From JAVBUY01 sp031552735 (GTDB taxonomy: Bacteria > Bacillota > Clostridia > Christensenellales > Aristaeellaceae), in NCBI GenBank assembly GCA_031552735.1, contig JAVBMF010000015.1, positions 1-64,000 on the forward strand: a stretch of DNA of 64,000 nucleotides. The letters run 5' to 3'. The position numbers and the translations under genes are program-made. The number at the start of each line of letters is the position of its first letter. Position 1 is the first letter of the stretch. Below are positions 23,690-33,351 of the stretch, piece by piece. The notes beneath the pieces are model-generated. The model searched no databases. It was not told where the DNA came from and saw only the letters and a list, made by a program, of their open reading frames with translations.

Positions 23690-25012
23690 TTACGCTTTCT
23701 TTTGCGCCGCAGCGGCCTTGATGCCCGCCTTGGCGGTTTTGCAGCCCTGCGTCACTTCACGCTTGGCCGGGCAGACATACGAACAGGTGCCGCATTCCAT
23801 ACAGCCCGCCACCTGCAAGCCCTCCGCCAGATCCCAGCGATAGCGGCGCGCCGCCGCGTCAATTTTCATGGGCAGCAGATTCATTGGGCAAGCCTCGGCG
23901 CAGCGTCCGCAGCGAATGCAAGGCAGCTCGGGCTCGCTCAACCTGCTCATCCCCAGAATGCCCGACAGACCCTTGATCATCGGGATATCCAGTCGCGGCA
24001 CGGTAAAGCCCATCATCGGCCCGCCCAGCACAATCTTGTCCACGCCATCGGTAAATCCGCCACGGCCATCGACCACATCGGCCAGCGTTGTGCCGATGCG
24101 CACGCGCACATTGGCGGGGTTCGCCACGCGGCCGGACACCGTGACCACATGGTCGATCAGCGGTTTGCCCTCGCGCACCGCAGCGGAGATCGCCGCCGCC
24201 GTACCCACATTGATCACCACCGTGCCGACATCGGCGGGCAGTTTGCCAATGGGCACCACGCGCCCAGTCAGCGCGTAGATCAGCTGCTTCTCACCGCCCT
24301 GCGGGTAACGCACCGGCAGGCTGACAACCTTCGCGTCGTTGCCCAGCGCCTCGCGCATGGCGGCAACCGCGTCGGGTTTGTTGTCCTCGATACCGACCAG
24401 CACGGTGGCGGCGCCCAGCATCTTCTTGGCCAACCGCACGCCGTCGGCGATCGCCGCGCTCTGCTCCAGCATCACGCGATGATCGGCGGTCAGGTACGGC
24501 TCGCACTCCGCGCCGTTGATGATCAGCGTATCCACCGGCTTGGGCGGCGCAAGCTTGACCGCCGTCGGGAAGGTCGCGCCGCCAAGGCCAACCACGCCCG
24601 CGTCGCGCACGATGGCGATCAACTGCTCGTTGGTCAGCTTGTCCACCTCGGCCTCTGTGCGCGGTTTGATGGCCGCATCCCAGCGATCCTCAAAATCGTT
24701 ATCAATGACCACAGCGGGTACAGTCTGCCCAGTGGGCAGCACGCAGCGATCCAGCTTGACCACCTTGCCGGAAACCGGCGCGTGCACCGGTGCGCTGATC
24801 AGCCCCTCGGCTTGTCCGATCACCTGACCAATCGCCACTGTATCGCCGGGGTTTACCACGCACTTGGCCGGCGCGCCGATATGCTGCGCCATCGCCACCA
24901 CCACGCGCACCGGCGCAGCCTGGTCGATGATGGAGCACCCTTGCGTGGTTGGTTTTCCATTGCCTATCTCCCGGGGATGAATGCCACCCGGGAATGCCCG
25001 CGAGTCTGCCAC
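23690..25012 (-). CDS. rnfC: RnfC, NADH-binding subunit
   Basis: 440 residues starting at a GTG (25010-25012) preceded by GGGAGGAG at 8 bases; the protein then opens with the family-typical AFPGGIHP. Order: barrel-sandwich region (VHAPVSGKVVKLD), Rossmann-like NADH/FMN domain (GLGGATFPTAVKL, INGAECEPYLTADHR), SLBB domain (DVVDGRGGFTDG), and two 4Fe-4S motifs CIRCGRCAEACP and CMECGTCSYVCP. It oxidises or reduces NAD(H) on the cytoplasmic side. First gene of the operon. Confidence 0.94.
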   Translation of the reverse strand: MADSRAFPGGIHPREIGNGKPTTQGCSIIDQAAPVRVVVAMAQHIGAPAKCVVNPGDTVAIGQVIGQAEGLISAPVHAPVSGKVVKLDRCVLPTGQTVPAVVIDNDFEDRWDAAIKPRTEAEVDKLTNEQLIAIVRDAGVVGLGGATFPTAVKLAPPKPVDTLIINGAECEPYLTADHRVMLEQSAAIADGVRLAKKMLGAATVLVGIEDNKPDAVAAMREALGNDAKVVSLPVRYPQGGEKQLIYALTGRVVPIGKLPADVGTVVINVGTAAAISAAVREGKPLIDHVVTVSGRVANPANVRVRIGTTLADVVDGRGGFTDGVDKIVLGGPMMGFTVPRLDIPMIKGLSGILGMSRLSEPELPCIRCGRCAEACPMNLLPMKIDAAARRYRWDLAEGLQVAGCMECGTCSYVCPAKREVTQGCKTAKAGIKAAAAQKKA

Positions 25013-25076
25013 GGACGATCTCCTCCCTTCGGCCTGTTTGCACACAAAAAAACTGCCGCAAACAAACATTGTGTAG

Positions 25077-25105
25077 AGTATAGCATACTCCCTTGCAATT
25101 TTGAA
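25077..25105 (-). promoter_or_regulatory. Extended -10 promoter of the rnf operon
   Basis: Minus strand: TTCAAA (25100-25105), 17-bp spacer, TATACT (25077-25082) preceded by TGC. The -35 matches at 4 of 6 bases. Predicted start near 25070 gives a leader of about 58 nt with no obvious riboswitch. Confidence 0.65.
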
Positions 25106-25170
25106 TGGCAAAAACGCAGCAATTTCGGTTAAATTCTTAACGATCTTGTCGTTTTTGCATGGATGCATGC

Positions 25171-25199
25171 AAAAAAGGACGCGTCAACACCACGTCCTT
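25171..25199 (-). terminator. Terminator after the secreted-protein gene at 25222
   Basis: Arms AAGGACG / CGTCCTT around an 11-nt loop; on the minus strand the stem ends in TTTTTT. It closes the long 44.3-25.2 kb gene series. Confidence 0.75.
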
Positions 25200-25221
25200 C
25201 CTGTACTTTCCAAGCCTCTGG

Positions 25222-26094
25222 TCAGATTGCATCTTCAGCGGGCGAGAAAACGACTGTGCCGACCACATTCAGCAACTGCCCGTTGGTGATTTCAAACCGC
25301 TCAATCGCCGCACCATCGCCGAACATCGACTGCATCTTCCCTTGCCATTTGCCGTCGGGATTCTGACAGATCGCGCCGCCGGACAGCACGCCGGGTGCCA
25401 GGCTCAGGCGATAGGTGCCCTCCGCAATGGCCGCGCCCACCACATAGTTTCCGGTTTCCAGTGTGATGGGCGTAGGCGATTGTGTGAGCATCGGCGCAAT
25501 GGTCGGCACGACAGTCGCAAAGAAATCTTCAATCGACATCGCCACGCGTGTAGGCGCGGGCGTCGCGATCACCGGCGGCACCGTCGCTATCGGCAGGTTT
25601 TGGTCAAATCGCGCCGACGCGAGCACCGCGTCAATCATCGGGCGCGCAATCTCCGCCATTTCATCGAACACATAGAACATCATCGTGTAGGTTCCCATAT
25701 CTGTCGGCAGGATATACATATGCGCCACGCCATCTGGCCGCTCGGGGTACCGGATGCGCATCAGCGCCGAGCGGCAGCCGCCGATGGTCAGCAGTTCCCG
25801 GTGCTCGATGGCAAATTCCGGTGTATTGGGCGTCAGATAGATGGTCATCTGCCGCATGAAGGGAGACAGTTCCGCAAGTGACGTGTCTGTTCGCCAAGCG
25901 GTCAGGATGATGCCTTCTCCTAGCAGAACGCCCTGCGCGCCTTCGGAGTCATCCGGGTCCATCACGATGCTGGTAGTCGGCACATCGAATACAAGCTGAT
26001 CGACCGAAACAGCGCGCGTATCACCGTCAGCGAATGCCGCCAGTGCCAAAGCGCACAGCAGTGCGGCCAGCCACAGCGCAAGATGCTTTTTCAT
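25222..26094 (-). CDS. Secreted protein of unknown function
   Basis: 290 residues with a Sec signal peptide (MKKHLALWLAALLCALALAAFA, cleavage expected after residue 22). The first part (residues ~30-170) has the alternating strand-helix look of small PsbP/DcrB-like domains; a Pro/Thr linker (TVPPVIATPAPTR) leads to a C-terminal beta-rich domain with GNYVVGAAIAEGTYRLSL. I do not recognise a family. It follows recN by 20 bp and ends at a terminator, so it is the last gene of that run; position beside recN may be incidental. Confidence 0.7.
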   Translation of the reverse strand: MKKHLALWLAALLCALALAAFADGDTRAVSVDQLVFDVPTTSIVMDPDDSEGAQGVLLGEGIILTAWRTDTSLAELSPFMRQMTIYLTPNTPEFAIEHRELLTIGGCRSALMRIRYPERPDGVAHMYILPTDMGTYTMMFYVFDEMAEIARPMIDAVLASARFDQNLPIATVPPVIATPAPTRVAMSIEDFFATVVPTIAPMLTQSPTPITLETGNYVVGAAIAEGTYRLSLAPGVLSGGAICQNPDGKWQGKMQSMFGDGAAIERFEITNGQLLNVVGTVVFSPAEDAI

Positions 26095-26114
26095 GGTGCG
26101 CTCCTTTGTATTGC

Positions 26115-27851
26115 CTATTGGTTTGCCGCGCGGATCTGTTGCTTCCTCGCAACCGCCTCGCTGAGCAGCGCTTTGGCATGCGCCAAGCTGCTGTCGGACG
26201 CACTGTCCGCGCCGCCGACGATGCGCGCCAGTTCCTCCGCGCGCCCCGCTTCGTCCAACTCACGCACATGGGTGCGCGTGCGATCATTCTCCACGCGTTT
26301 CTCCACCAGATACTGCGCGTCGGCCATCGCCGCGATTTGCGGCAGATGCGTCACACAGATCACCTGATGCAGCTTGGCCAACACCGCCATCTTTTCGGCG
26401 ACGACCTGCGCCATGCGCCCGGAGATGCCAGTGTCAATCTCATCAAACACCATGCTGGGGATGCCGGTCTTTTCGGCGGAAATGCTCTTGAGCGCCAGCA
26501 TGATACGCGAGAGCTCGCCGCCGGATGCAATGCGCGCCAGCGGCCGCTCCTCCTCGCCTAGGTTGGCGGACAGCACAAACTCCACGCGATCAATGCCGGT
26601 TGTGGCATACACAGACGCCAACTGATCGCGCGCGGGCTGGGGCGCGAAATCCGCGCGCATGCGCGCGTGCGGCATGCCCAGGTCGCCGAGCTGCTGCTGC
26701 ATATGCTCCTGAAACTGCTTGGCCAGCACATGGCGCGACAGGCTCAGTTCCACCGAGTCCTCGTAGAGTTTTTCTTCCAATTGTTTGGTGCGCTTTTCCA
26801 GCCGCTCCTCGGATTCTTCCGCGTCGGTCAGGTTGGCGAGCTCGGTGGCGATGCGCTCACGCGCGGCCAGCATCTCTATGGTGGTCGCGCCATACTTGCG
26901 CTTAAAGCGGCTGATGATGTCCAGCCGCTGCTCGACCTGTTCGGCGACATCCGGGTCGTATTCCATGCCGTCGCGCAGCGCGCGCAGCTCGCCGGTCGCG
27001 TCCTCGAACTGGTAGTAGATTTCGTCCAGCCGCTCGTGCAGTTGGCTATACGCCTCGTCCAGCTTGGCCAGCGGCAACAGCGCGTCCACGCCCTTCTTCA
27101 TCGCGTCCAGTGCCGAGCTTTGGCTGCCCTCGCCCGCATACAGCAACTCATACGCGCGGGTCATGCCCTCGCCAATCTTCTCGGCGTTGCGGTAAAAAAC
27201 GCGCTGGCGTTCCAGCTCCTCTTCCTCGTTGGGCTTTAAGTGCGCGGCGTCCAGCTCCGCCAGCTGGTATTTCAGCAGATCAATGCGTGCGTCGCGCTCA
27301 GACAGCGCGGCACGCAGCTTCGCCAACTGTTTGGCACTGTCGTGCCAGGCGTGGTAGTCGGCACGCACCGCCTCGATGCGTTGGATGTGCATCGGATCGC
27401 CATAGGTATCCAGCAACGCCAGATGACGTTTGGTATCCAGCAGCGACTGGTGCTCATGCTGGCCGTGCATGTCCAACAATAGGTCGGCGATCTGCTTGAG
27501 CGTGGACAGCTGCACCATCGTATCGGCCACGCGGCACACCGTGCGCCCGGCGGTAGTCAGCTCGCGGCTGACCGGCAGCATGCCCTCCTCCACCTCGATG
27601 CCCAGTTCGGCCAGCATCGCCAGCACAGCGCCATTGCCGCGCACGTCAAATAGCGCCTCCACCCTGGCCTTATCACAGCCGGATTGGATGGCGGTTTTGT
27701 CGGCACGCTCGCCCAGCACCAGATTGACCGCATCGACCACAATCGACTTGCCCGCGCCGGTTTCACCGGTCAGCACATTCAGCCCAGGCGCAAAGGAGAT
27801 GGTCGCCGCGTCAATAATGGCTAGATTTTTGATGGATAATTCTAGCAGCAA
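26115..27851 (-). CDS. recN: RecN, DNA repair ATPase
   Basis: 578-residue SMC-like protein: Walker A in TGETGAGKS near residue 30, coiled coils through the middle (for example EELERQRVFYRNAEKIGE), signature ASGGELSRIMLAL and Walker B MVFDEIDTGISG, then the switch H in THLPQIAAMAD. RecN acts in double-strand break repair. The start is a TTG at 27849-27851 behind GAGGTG; no ATG exists near the conserved N-terminus MLLELSIKNLAIID. It follows argR by 16 bp, a classic Bacillota pair. Confidence 0.94.
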   Translation of the reverse strand: MLLELSIKNLAIIDAATISFAPGLNVLTGETGAGKSIVVDAVNLVLGERADKTAIQSGCDKARVEALFDVRGNGAVLAMLAELGIEVEEGMLPVSRELTTAGRTVCRVADTMVQLSTLKQIADLLLDMHGQHEHQSLLDTKRHLALLDTYGDPMHIQRIEAVRADYHAWHDSAKQLAKLRAALSERDARIDLLKYQLAELDAAHLKPNEEEELERQRVFYRNAEKIGEGMTRAYELLYAGEGSQSSALDAMKKGVDALLPLAKLDEAYSQLHERLDEIYYQFEDATGELRALRDGMEYDPDVAEQVEQRLDIISRFKRKYGATTIEMLAARERIATELANLTDAEESEERLEKRTKQLEEKLYEDSVELSLSRHVLAKQFQEHMQQQLGDLGMPHARMRADFAPQPARDQLASVYATTGIDRVEFVLSANLGEEERPLARIASGGELSRIMLALKSISAEKTGIPSMVFDEIDTGISGRMAQVVAEKMAVLAKLHQVICVTHLPQIAAMADAQYLVEKRVENDRTRTHVRELDEAGRAEELARIVGGADSASDSSLAHAKALLSEAVARKQQIRAANQ

Positions 27852-27867
27852 GGCCTGTCACCTCATA

Positions 27868-28317
27868 TTATTTGAGCATCGCGCGGAAGCGTTCCATCGT
27901 GGCGGTTACCTCGCCGGGGTCGCGCACGACAACAAAGATGGTATTGTCCCCGGCAAGCGTGCCCACCACCGACGAAAGCCGCAACGAATCAACCGCCTCG
28001 GCTGCGGCATTGGCGCTGCCGGTCAGCGTTTTGATCACGATCATATTGCCCGCGCCGGCGATCGACACCACCGACTCGGCAAAGATACGGATCAGCCGCT
28101 CGTTCATGCCCTTCTCGGCCTTGTCCAGCGTGGCATATTTATAGCCGCCGTTGTCGGCCAGCACCTTGAGCAGATGCAGCTCCTTGATGTCGCGCGACAC
28201 AGTGGCCTGCGTGACCAAAATACCGCGCTGTTTCAGCAGCTCGGCCAAGTCCTCCTGTGTTTCCACATCCTGGTGCTCAATCATTTCCAGAATGGCGGCA
28301 TGTCGAATGGATTTCAT
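27868..28317 (-). CDS. argR: ArgR/AhrC arginine-responsive regulator
   Basis: 149 residues. An N-terminal winged helix contains the recognition segment VTQATVSRDIKELHLLK (residues ~35-51); the C-terminal domain has GAGNMIVIKTLTGSANAAA and GDNTIFVVVRD, the latter positioning the arginine-binding aspartate. Hexamers repress arginine biosynthesis and activate catabolism. It lies between nadK and recN, as ahrC does in Bacillus. No ARG box is recognisable nearby. Confidence 0.93.
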   Translation of the reverse strand: MKSIRHAAILEMIEHQDVETQEDLAELLKQRGILVTQATVSRDIKELHLLKVLADNGGYKYATLDKAEKGMNERLIRIFAESVVSIAGAGNMIVIKTLTGSANAAAEAVDSLRLSSVVGTLAGDNTIFVVVRDPGEVTATMERFRAMLK

Positions 28318-28356
28318 GCGATCCCTCCTTTGTATACTCGGGAACAGTGTCGGGCC

Positions 28357-29229
28357 CTACCGGCTCCACTCGGTCAGCTTGACACGAAGTAAATCGAAAA
28401 AGTCCGGGCGCTTGAGGCGAATAAACGACACCACCTGCGTTGCGCGCGCCACAGTCACCGCCTCGCCAGCAGACAGCTTCACAGCGTGCTGTCCATCCAC
28501 GGTCAGGATCGCGCGCTCGCCTTCGGGCACGTCGCGCACGGTCAGTCGCACCGTCCCGTCGGCGGGCAGAATCATCGGTCGCGCGCGCAGCGTGTGCGGA
28601 CAAATCGGCGCGAGCACCAAACAGGGCACATCGGGCGCGACCACCGGGCCGCCCGCCGACAGCGAGTACGCGGTCGAACCGGTCGGCGTGGATACCACCA
28701 GTCCATCGGCAATGTAGCGGTCAATGCGCTGCCCGTTCAGGCTGGCTTCCAGCGTGATCACGCGGCCATGCGCGCCGCGCGAGATCACCGCGTCGTTGAG
28801 CGCCAGCATGGTTTGCCCATCCGGCGGCGTAACCGTCAGCAGCATGCGCCGCTCCAACTGATAGTCGCCGTCAGCCAGCGCGCGCATCGCAGCGGGGATT
28901 GCCGCCGGATCCTCGCCTGGCTCCACCTCGGTCAGAAAGCCCACGCGACCAAGGTTGATGCCGCACAGCGGCAGATCATGTCGCACGGCGATGGGCACCG
29001 CACGCAGCAGTGTGCCGTCACCGCCCAGTACAATCAGTACATCGGCGCCCTGCGCAACATTTTCTTTGGGCGCGACGCGCGCATCGCCCATGGCTTCTGC
29101 CAGCCATGGCTCGGCGGTCAGCGCAATCCCCGCCGCATCGCACGCGTCCACCAAGCGCGCCGCCACCGGCAGCACGCCATCTTTATTCGGATGGGCAATC
29201 AGCCCCGCCGACACAATGCGCACAGCCAT
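28357..29229 (-). CDS. nadK: NAD kinase
   Basis: 290 residues. Phosphorylates NAD to NADP. The GGDGT motif is in VLGGDGTLLRAV, followed by GINLGRVGFLTEVEP, the NE/D-type LALNDAVISRG and the glycine-rich STPTGSTAYSLSAGGP. The ATG at 29229 follows GGAAGG at 5 bases; the frame runs 32 codons further but would overlap tlyA. The gap to tlyA contains a good promoter, so nadK, argR and recN can be expressed independently of the genes upstream. Confidence 0.93.
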   Translation of the reverse strand: MAVRIVSAGLIAHPNKDGVLPVAARLVDACDAAGIALTAEPWLAEAMGDARVAPKENVAQGADVLIVLGGDGTLLRAVPIAVRHDLPLCGINLGRVGFLTEVEPGEDPAAIPAAMRALADGDYQLERRMLLTVTPPDGQTMLALNDAVISRGAHGRVITLEASLNGQRIDRYIADGLVVSTPTGSTAYSLSAGGPVVAPDVPCLVLAPICPHTLRARPMILPADGTVRLTVRDVPEGERAILTVDGQHAVKLSAGEAVTVARATQVVSFIRLKRPDFFDLLRVKLTEWSR

Positions 29230-29263
29230 CCCTGCCTTCCGCGCGTGGTGCTTGAATAGTTTT

Positions 29264-29292
29264 ATTCTATCACGATTTGAATAATCATTCAA
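29264..29292 (-). promoter_or_regulatory. Internal extended -10 promoter before nadK
   Basis: Minus strand: TTGAAT (29287-29292), 17-bp spacer, TAGAAT (29264-29269) preceded by TGA. The -35 lies in the last codons of tlyA. Predicted start near 29257. Confidence 0.6.
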
Positions 29293-30115
29293 GTCCTGAT
29301 TCTTTATGCAGGATTTGATGCGCATTCGTCACCGCCCGGTCTACATCCTCGTCTGCCACCGACGCACCGCTTCCCGGCAGCAAATGCGCCAGAAACTCGA
29401 TATTGCCTTCCGGCCCGGTGATCGGCGAAAACGACAGCCCCGCCATGTGCCAGCCCATCGCCGCCACACCCTGACGGACGCTCTTGATCACATCGGCATG
29501 CACTGCTGGGTCTTTGACTACGCCTTTTTTTCCCACCCGGTCACGCCCCGCCTCAAACTGCGGCTTGATGAGCGACACGCACGCGCCGTTCTCGCCCAAG
29601 ATGGCGAACAGGCTGGGGAATATCTTGAGCGTGGAGATGAACGACACGTCCATCACCGCCAAAGACGGCGGCAACGCGAAGTCCGCTACGGTCAGATACC
29701 GCGCGTTGGTGCGCTCCATCACGGTGACACGCGGATCGACGCGCAGCTTGTAGTCTAGCTGTCCATAGCCAACATCCACTGCATAGATATGCTGCGCATT
29801 GGCGCGCAGCAGCACATCGGTAAACCCACCGGTTGACGCGCCGACATCCACGCATACCTTGCCCGACGGGTCAACCGGAAACAGTTTCAGCGCCTTTTCC
29901 AGCTTCAGCGCGCCACGGCTGACATACGGATGCGTTGCGCCGCGCACGATGATTTCCTGCGCCTCCGTCACGGTCTGCGAGGGCTTGTCCGCCTTGTTCT
30001 CGCCGATGTAGACCAACCCGGCCATCACCAGTGCTTGGGCCTTCTCACGGCTTTCCGCTAGCCCGCGCGCTACCAGCGATACGTCCAATCGCTGCTTCTC
30101 TGGCGCGGCACTCAT
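29285..30115 (-). CDS. tlyA: TlyA family rRNA 2'-O-methyltransferase
   Basis: 276 residues: an S4 RNA-binding domain (RLDVSLVARGLAESREKA) at the N-terminus, then an FtsJ-like Rossmann methyltransferase with SAM motif VDVGASTGGFTDVLL, the catalytic K-D-K-E-type residues in SRGALKLEKAL, AVMDVSFIS and LIKPQFEAGR. Relatives 2'-O-methylate ribosomal RNA; several Bacillota copies sit, as here, between dxs and argR. The ATG at 30115 overlaps the dxs stop by 4 bp. Confidence 0.9.
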   Translation of the reverse strand: MSAAPEKQRLDVSLVARGLAESREKAQALVMAGLVYIGENKADKPSQTVTEAQEIIVRGATHPYVSRGALKLEKALKLFPVDPSGKVCVDVGASTGGFTDVLLRANAQHIYAVDVGYGQLDYKLRVDPRVTVMERTNARYLTVADFALPPSLAVMDVSFISTLKIFPSLFAILGENGACVSLIKPQFEAGRDRVGKKGVVKDPAVHADVIKSVRQGVAAMGWHMAGLSFSPITGPEGNIEFLAHLLPGSGASVADEDVDRAVTNAHQILHKESGLE

Positions 30116-31989
30116 GCTTTGTTCTCCCACGCGGCGGCGACGCGCTCGGCCATTTGCGGCGCGGTCAGCCCATGGCGTGCCAACAGCTGGTCAATCCCGC
30201 CGTGCGTCACAAACGCGTCCGGCAAGCCAATCATATCCAGCGGCGCAGCCAGCGCATGCGCCAGGTTGTGCGCAGCCACCATCTCGCCAAATCCGCCGCA
30301 CAGCGCGTGCTCCTCGATCGTAACCACCGCGATGCCTTCGCGCGACAGCCTTTCAAGCATCGCCGCGTCCAAGGGTTTGATGGTGGAAGCGTTGATGACA
30401 CACGCCGCGATGCCGCGCTGTTGGAGCAGCTCCGCCGCAACCACCGCCTCGCGTACCGTGCGGCCAAAGGTGACCAGCGCCACCTGCGGCTTTTGCTCGC
30501 CCAGCCATTCCCATTGCCCCGGCACAAACGCGCCATAGGGACAGGTCTTGCTCATATCAATGCCGCCGCGCGGGTAACGCACCGCGACCGGCGCGTTCAG
30601 CGCCAATGCCGCAGGCAGCATCGCGTTCAACTCCCAGATATCGCGCGGGGCAAAGATGGTCATATTCGGGATATGGCGCAAAAATGCCAGATCAAACACG
30701 CCGTGGTGCGTCGCGCCGTCCTCGCCGACCAGCCCGGCACGGTCGATCAGCAGACACACCGGCAGGTTTTGCAGGCAAATGTCATGCACGATCTGATCAT
30801 ACCCGCGCTGCAAAAAAGTCGAATACACCGCAAAGAACGGGCGCAAGCCACCAGCCGCCATGCCCGCGGCCAGCGTCACCGCGTGCTCCTCCGCGATGCC
30901 CACATCATAGCAGCGATCCGGGAATCGCTGCTCGAACGGTGTCAACCCCGTGCCCAGGCGCATGGCGGCGGTGATCGCCACCACACGCTGGTCGTGCTCG
31001 GCCAGGCCGATCAGCGCCTTGACCGCCGCGTCACTAAAGCTCAGCCCATCGCCGTTTTTGCGCGATTGTCCGTTCTCGATTAAAAACGGCGCCACGCCAT
31101 GGAAATGATCCGGTGTGCGCTCGGCGCGTTCATAGCCGCGTCCTTTTTGCGTGATGACGTGGATAACGATCGGCGTGTCGTCGATGCGCTTGGCAGCTTC
31201 CAGCACATGGATGAGCTGCGACAGGTCGTGGCCATCCACCGGCCCCAGATAGCGGAAACCCAGCGACTCAAACAACTCGCCGGACACGAAGAAGTGCTTG
31301 AGGTTGTTTTTGAAGCCCTCCAACCACTCCGCGATGCGCGGACCAATGCGCGGAATGCTGGCGATGCCGCCCTTGACCGCCCGCTTGGTACCATGCCAGC
31401 GGTGGCTGGCGCGCAGGTTGGTCAGGTGCTTGGACATGCTGCCCACATTCTTGGAAATGGACATCTCGTTGTCATTGAGGATGACGATCAGGCGCTTTAG
31501 GTCATTTCCAGCATCGTTCAAGCCCTCGTAGGCCATGCCGCCGGTCAGCGCGCCGTCGCCGATCAGCGCGACGACGTGATGATCCTGCCCCATCAGGTCG
31601 CGCGCGCGCGCCAGACCCATCGCGGCGGAGATCGACGTAGACGCGTGCCCCACGCCAAAGGCGTCATGCTCGCTCTCACTGCGGCTGGGAAAGCCCGACA
31701 GCCCGCCATAGCTGCGCAGGGTGCCGAACTGCTCGCGCCGTCCGGTCAGGATTTTGTGCACATACGCCTGATGCCCCACATCAAATACCAGCTTGTCCTT
31801 GGGCGTATCAAACACGCGGTGCATCGCCAGCGTCAGCTCCACCGCGCCAAGATTGGGCGCCAGATGGCCGCCCTGCCGCGCAACGGTATCAATCAAGAGC
31901 TGGCGGATTTCGCCGGCCAACTCCTCCAATTGCGCTATGCTCAACCCTTTGATGTCCGCCGGGCTGTTGATTGTTTCCAGATAGTTCAT
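30112..31989 (-). CDS. dxs: 1-deoxy-D-xylulose-5-phosphate synthase
   Basis: 625 residues. Thiamine-diphosphate enzyme that makes DXP from pyruvate and glyceraldehyde-3-phosphate, the entry to the MEP isoprenoid path. The ThDP motif GDGALTGGMAYEGLN...ND (start near residue 142), the N-terminal HLAPNLGAVELTLAMH and the FDVGHQAYVHKILTGR segment are present, followed by the pyrimidine and C-terminal domains (AEEHAVTLAAGMA, IDRAGLVGEDGATHHG). It lies in the same operon as ispA, which uses the products of the pathway. Confidence 0.95.
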   Translation of the reverse strand: MNYLETINSPADIKGLSIAQLEELAGEIRQLLIDTVARQGGHLAPNLGAVELTLAMHRVFDTPKDKLVFDVGHQAYVHKILTGRREQFGTLRSYGGLSGFPSRSESEHDAFGVGHASTSISAAMGLARARDLMGQDHHVVALIGDGALTGGMAYEGLNDAGNDLKRLIVILNDNEMSISKNVGSMSKHLTNLRASHRWHGTKRAVKGGIASIPRIGPRIAEWLEGFKNNLKHFFVSGELFESLGFRYLGPVDGHDLSQLIHVLEAAKRIDDTPIVIHVITQKGRGYERAERTPDHFHGVAPFLIENGQSRKNGDGLSFSDAAVKALIGLAEHDQRVVAITAAMRLGTGLTPFEQRFPDRCYDVGIAEEHAVTLAAGMAAGGLRPFFAVYSTFLQRGYDQIVHDICLQNLPVCLLIDRAGLVGEDGATHHGVFDLAFLRHIPNMTIFAPRDIWELNAMLPAALALNAPVAVRYPRGGIDMSKTCPYGAFVPGQWEWLGEQKPQVALVTFGRTVREAVVAAELLQQRGIAACVINASTIKPLDAAMLERLSREGIAVVTIEEHALCGGFGEMVAAHNLAHALAAPLDMIGLPDAFVTHGGIDQLLARHGLTAPQMAERVAAAWENKA

Positions 31990-31993
31990 CCTG

Positions 31994-32440
31994 TCACCCC
32001 ATGACCACGCCGATCAAAATGCCCAGCAGCGCCCCGGCAAACACCTGCACCGGCGTGTGCCCGATCAGCTCCTTGAGCTTTTCCTCGTCGAGTCCTTTAC
32101 CATTTAAAATCATGTCGTCCAAAATGCGGTTGAGCAGCGTGGCCTGCTTGCCCGCCGCGCGGCGTACCCCGGCCGCGTCAGTCATGACGATCAGCGTCAC
32201 GCAAACTGCGAGCGCGAACATCGCCGAGAGGAATCCTTCCTGAAAGCCAATGGCCATGCTGGCCGCGCACATGAAGGAAGAATGCGAGCTGGGCATGCCG
32301 CCCAAGCCGGTAAAGCGCGACCAGTCCAGTTTGCGCGTTAGCAGCAGTGTTAGCACAACCTTCATCAGTTGCGCCACAAACCAGCCCATCACCGCGACAT
32401 GCAGTACATGATTCCGAAATACATCAAAAATTGATTCCAT
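31994..32440 (-). CDS. Divergent PAP2-family membrane phosphatase
   Basis: 148 residues with about four transmembrane segments. The acid-phosphatase signature is GGMPSSHSSFMCA near residues 46-58, with the second part of the active site SDxxGxR-like in MTDAAGVRRAAG. This YuiD-type family may dephosphorylate isoprenoid or lipid pyrophosphates, which would suit a place between ispA and dxs, but the substrate is unproven. The ATG at 32440 has AGGAG at 5 bases; an upstream extension in frame overlaps ispA and is antisense-like in composition. Confidence 0.82.
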   Translation of the reverse strand: MESIFDVFRNHVLHVAVMGWFVAQLMKVVLTLLLTRKLDWSRFTGLGGMPSSHSSFMCAASMAIGFQEGFLSAMFALAVCVTLIVMTDAAGVRRAAGKQATLLNRILDDMILNGKGLDEEKLKELIGHTPVQVFAGALLGILIGVVMG

Positions 32441-32454
32441 GCGAGCTCCTTTGT

Positions 32455-33351
32455 TCAGGCCTTTCGGGCAGTCAAGCTGTCGGCGATATCGTGCAGCATG
32501 CGCGCGCGATCGCCCAGCGGCGCAAGCGCGGCATGTGCGGCTGCGGTCAGCCGGTCGGCCTCCGCCTTGGCCTCGGCAATGCCCAGCAGCGATGGCCAGG
32601 TCAGCTTGCCGCGCGCCGCGTCCATGCCGGTGGCCTTGCCCATCTGCGCCGCGTCGCCCTGTACATCCAGCAAGTCGTCGGCGATTTGAAACGCCAGCCC
32701 CAGATCCCGCCCGAAAGCATCCAGCGCGGTGATGACCGTGTCCTGCGCACCGCACAGCAGCGCGGCGGCAGTCAGCGGCGCGGTGAGCAGGTCGGCGGTC
32801 TTGTGCGCGTGGATATAGCGCAGCGTATCCGCGTTGCCGCCCTGCTGCTCGCAGAGCATATCCAGCGTCTGTCCGGCAATCATGCCAGTGATGCCCGCGC
32901 GACGGCTGATCTCCGCGATGGCGCGCGCGTGTCGCTCCAGATGCGCCGGATGCGCCAGCGCGCCCAGCAGCATCAACTCGTGCGCGCCGTTGAGCAGCGC
33001 GTCACCTGCCAGAATCGCCATGCCCTCGCCAAATACCTTGTGGTTGGTCGGGCGACCACGGCGCAGGTCGTCGTTGTCCATGCCGGGCAAATCGTCGTGG
33101 ATCAGCGAATAGGTGTGGATCATCTCCAACGCGCAGGCCAGCGGCATGGCTTCCTCTCGGTCGCCCCCCAGCGCGTCCACTGTGGCCAGCAGCAACACCG
33201 GGCGCAGCCGCTTGCCTCCGGCCAGCAGGCTGTAGCGCATCGCTTCGGCCAGCCGCGCAGGCGCGAGCCCATCGGCATATGCCTGCGACGTCTGCGGCAC
33301 GGCCTGGTCCAGCGCCGCCTCCACCGCCAGCACATAGTCGGCGTAGGTCAT
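32455..33351 (-). CDS. ispA: Farnesyl/geranyl diphosphate synthase
   Basis: 298-residue all-helical trans-prenyltransferase. First aspartate-rich motif in HDDLPGMDNDDLRRG (near residue 82), second in FQIADDLLDVQGD (near residue 218); the GGKRLRP substrate motif is near residue 46. The aromatic/aliphatic residues before the first motif (MIHTYSLI) fit short-chain (C15) products. Its start overlaps xseB by 4 bp. The run xseA-xseB-ispA-dxs is conserved in Bacillota. Confidence 0.93.
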   Translation of the reverse strand: MTYADYVLAVEAALDQAVPQTSQAYADGLAPARLAEAMRYSLLAGGKRLRPVLLLATVDALGGDREEAMPLACALEMIHTYSLIHDDLPGMDNDDLRRGRPTNHKVFGEGMAILAGDALLNGAHELMLLGALAHPAHLERHARAIAEISRRAGITGMIAGQTLDMLCEQQGGNADTLRYIHAHKTADLLTAPLTAAALLCGAQDTVITALDAFGRDLGLAFQIADDLLDVQGDAAQMGKATGMDAARGKLTWPSLLGIAEAKAEADRLTAAAHAALAPLGDRARMLHDIADSLTARKA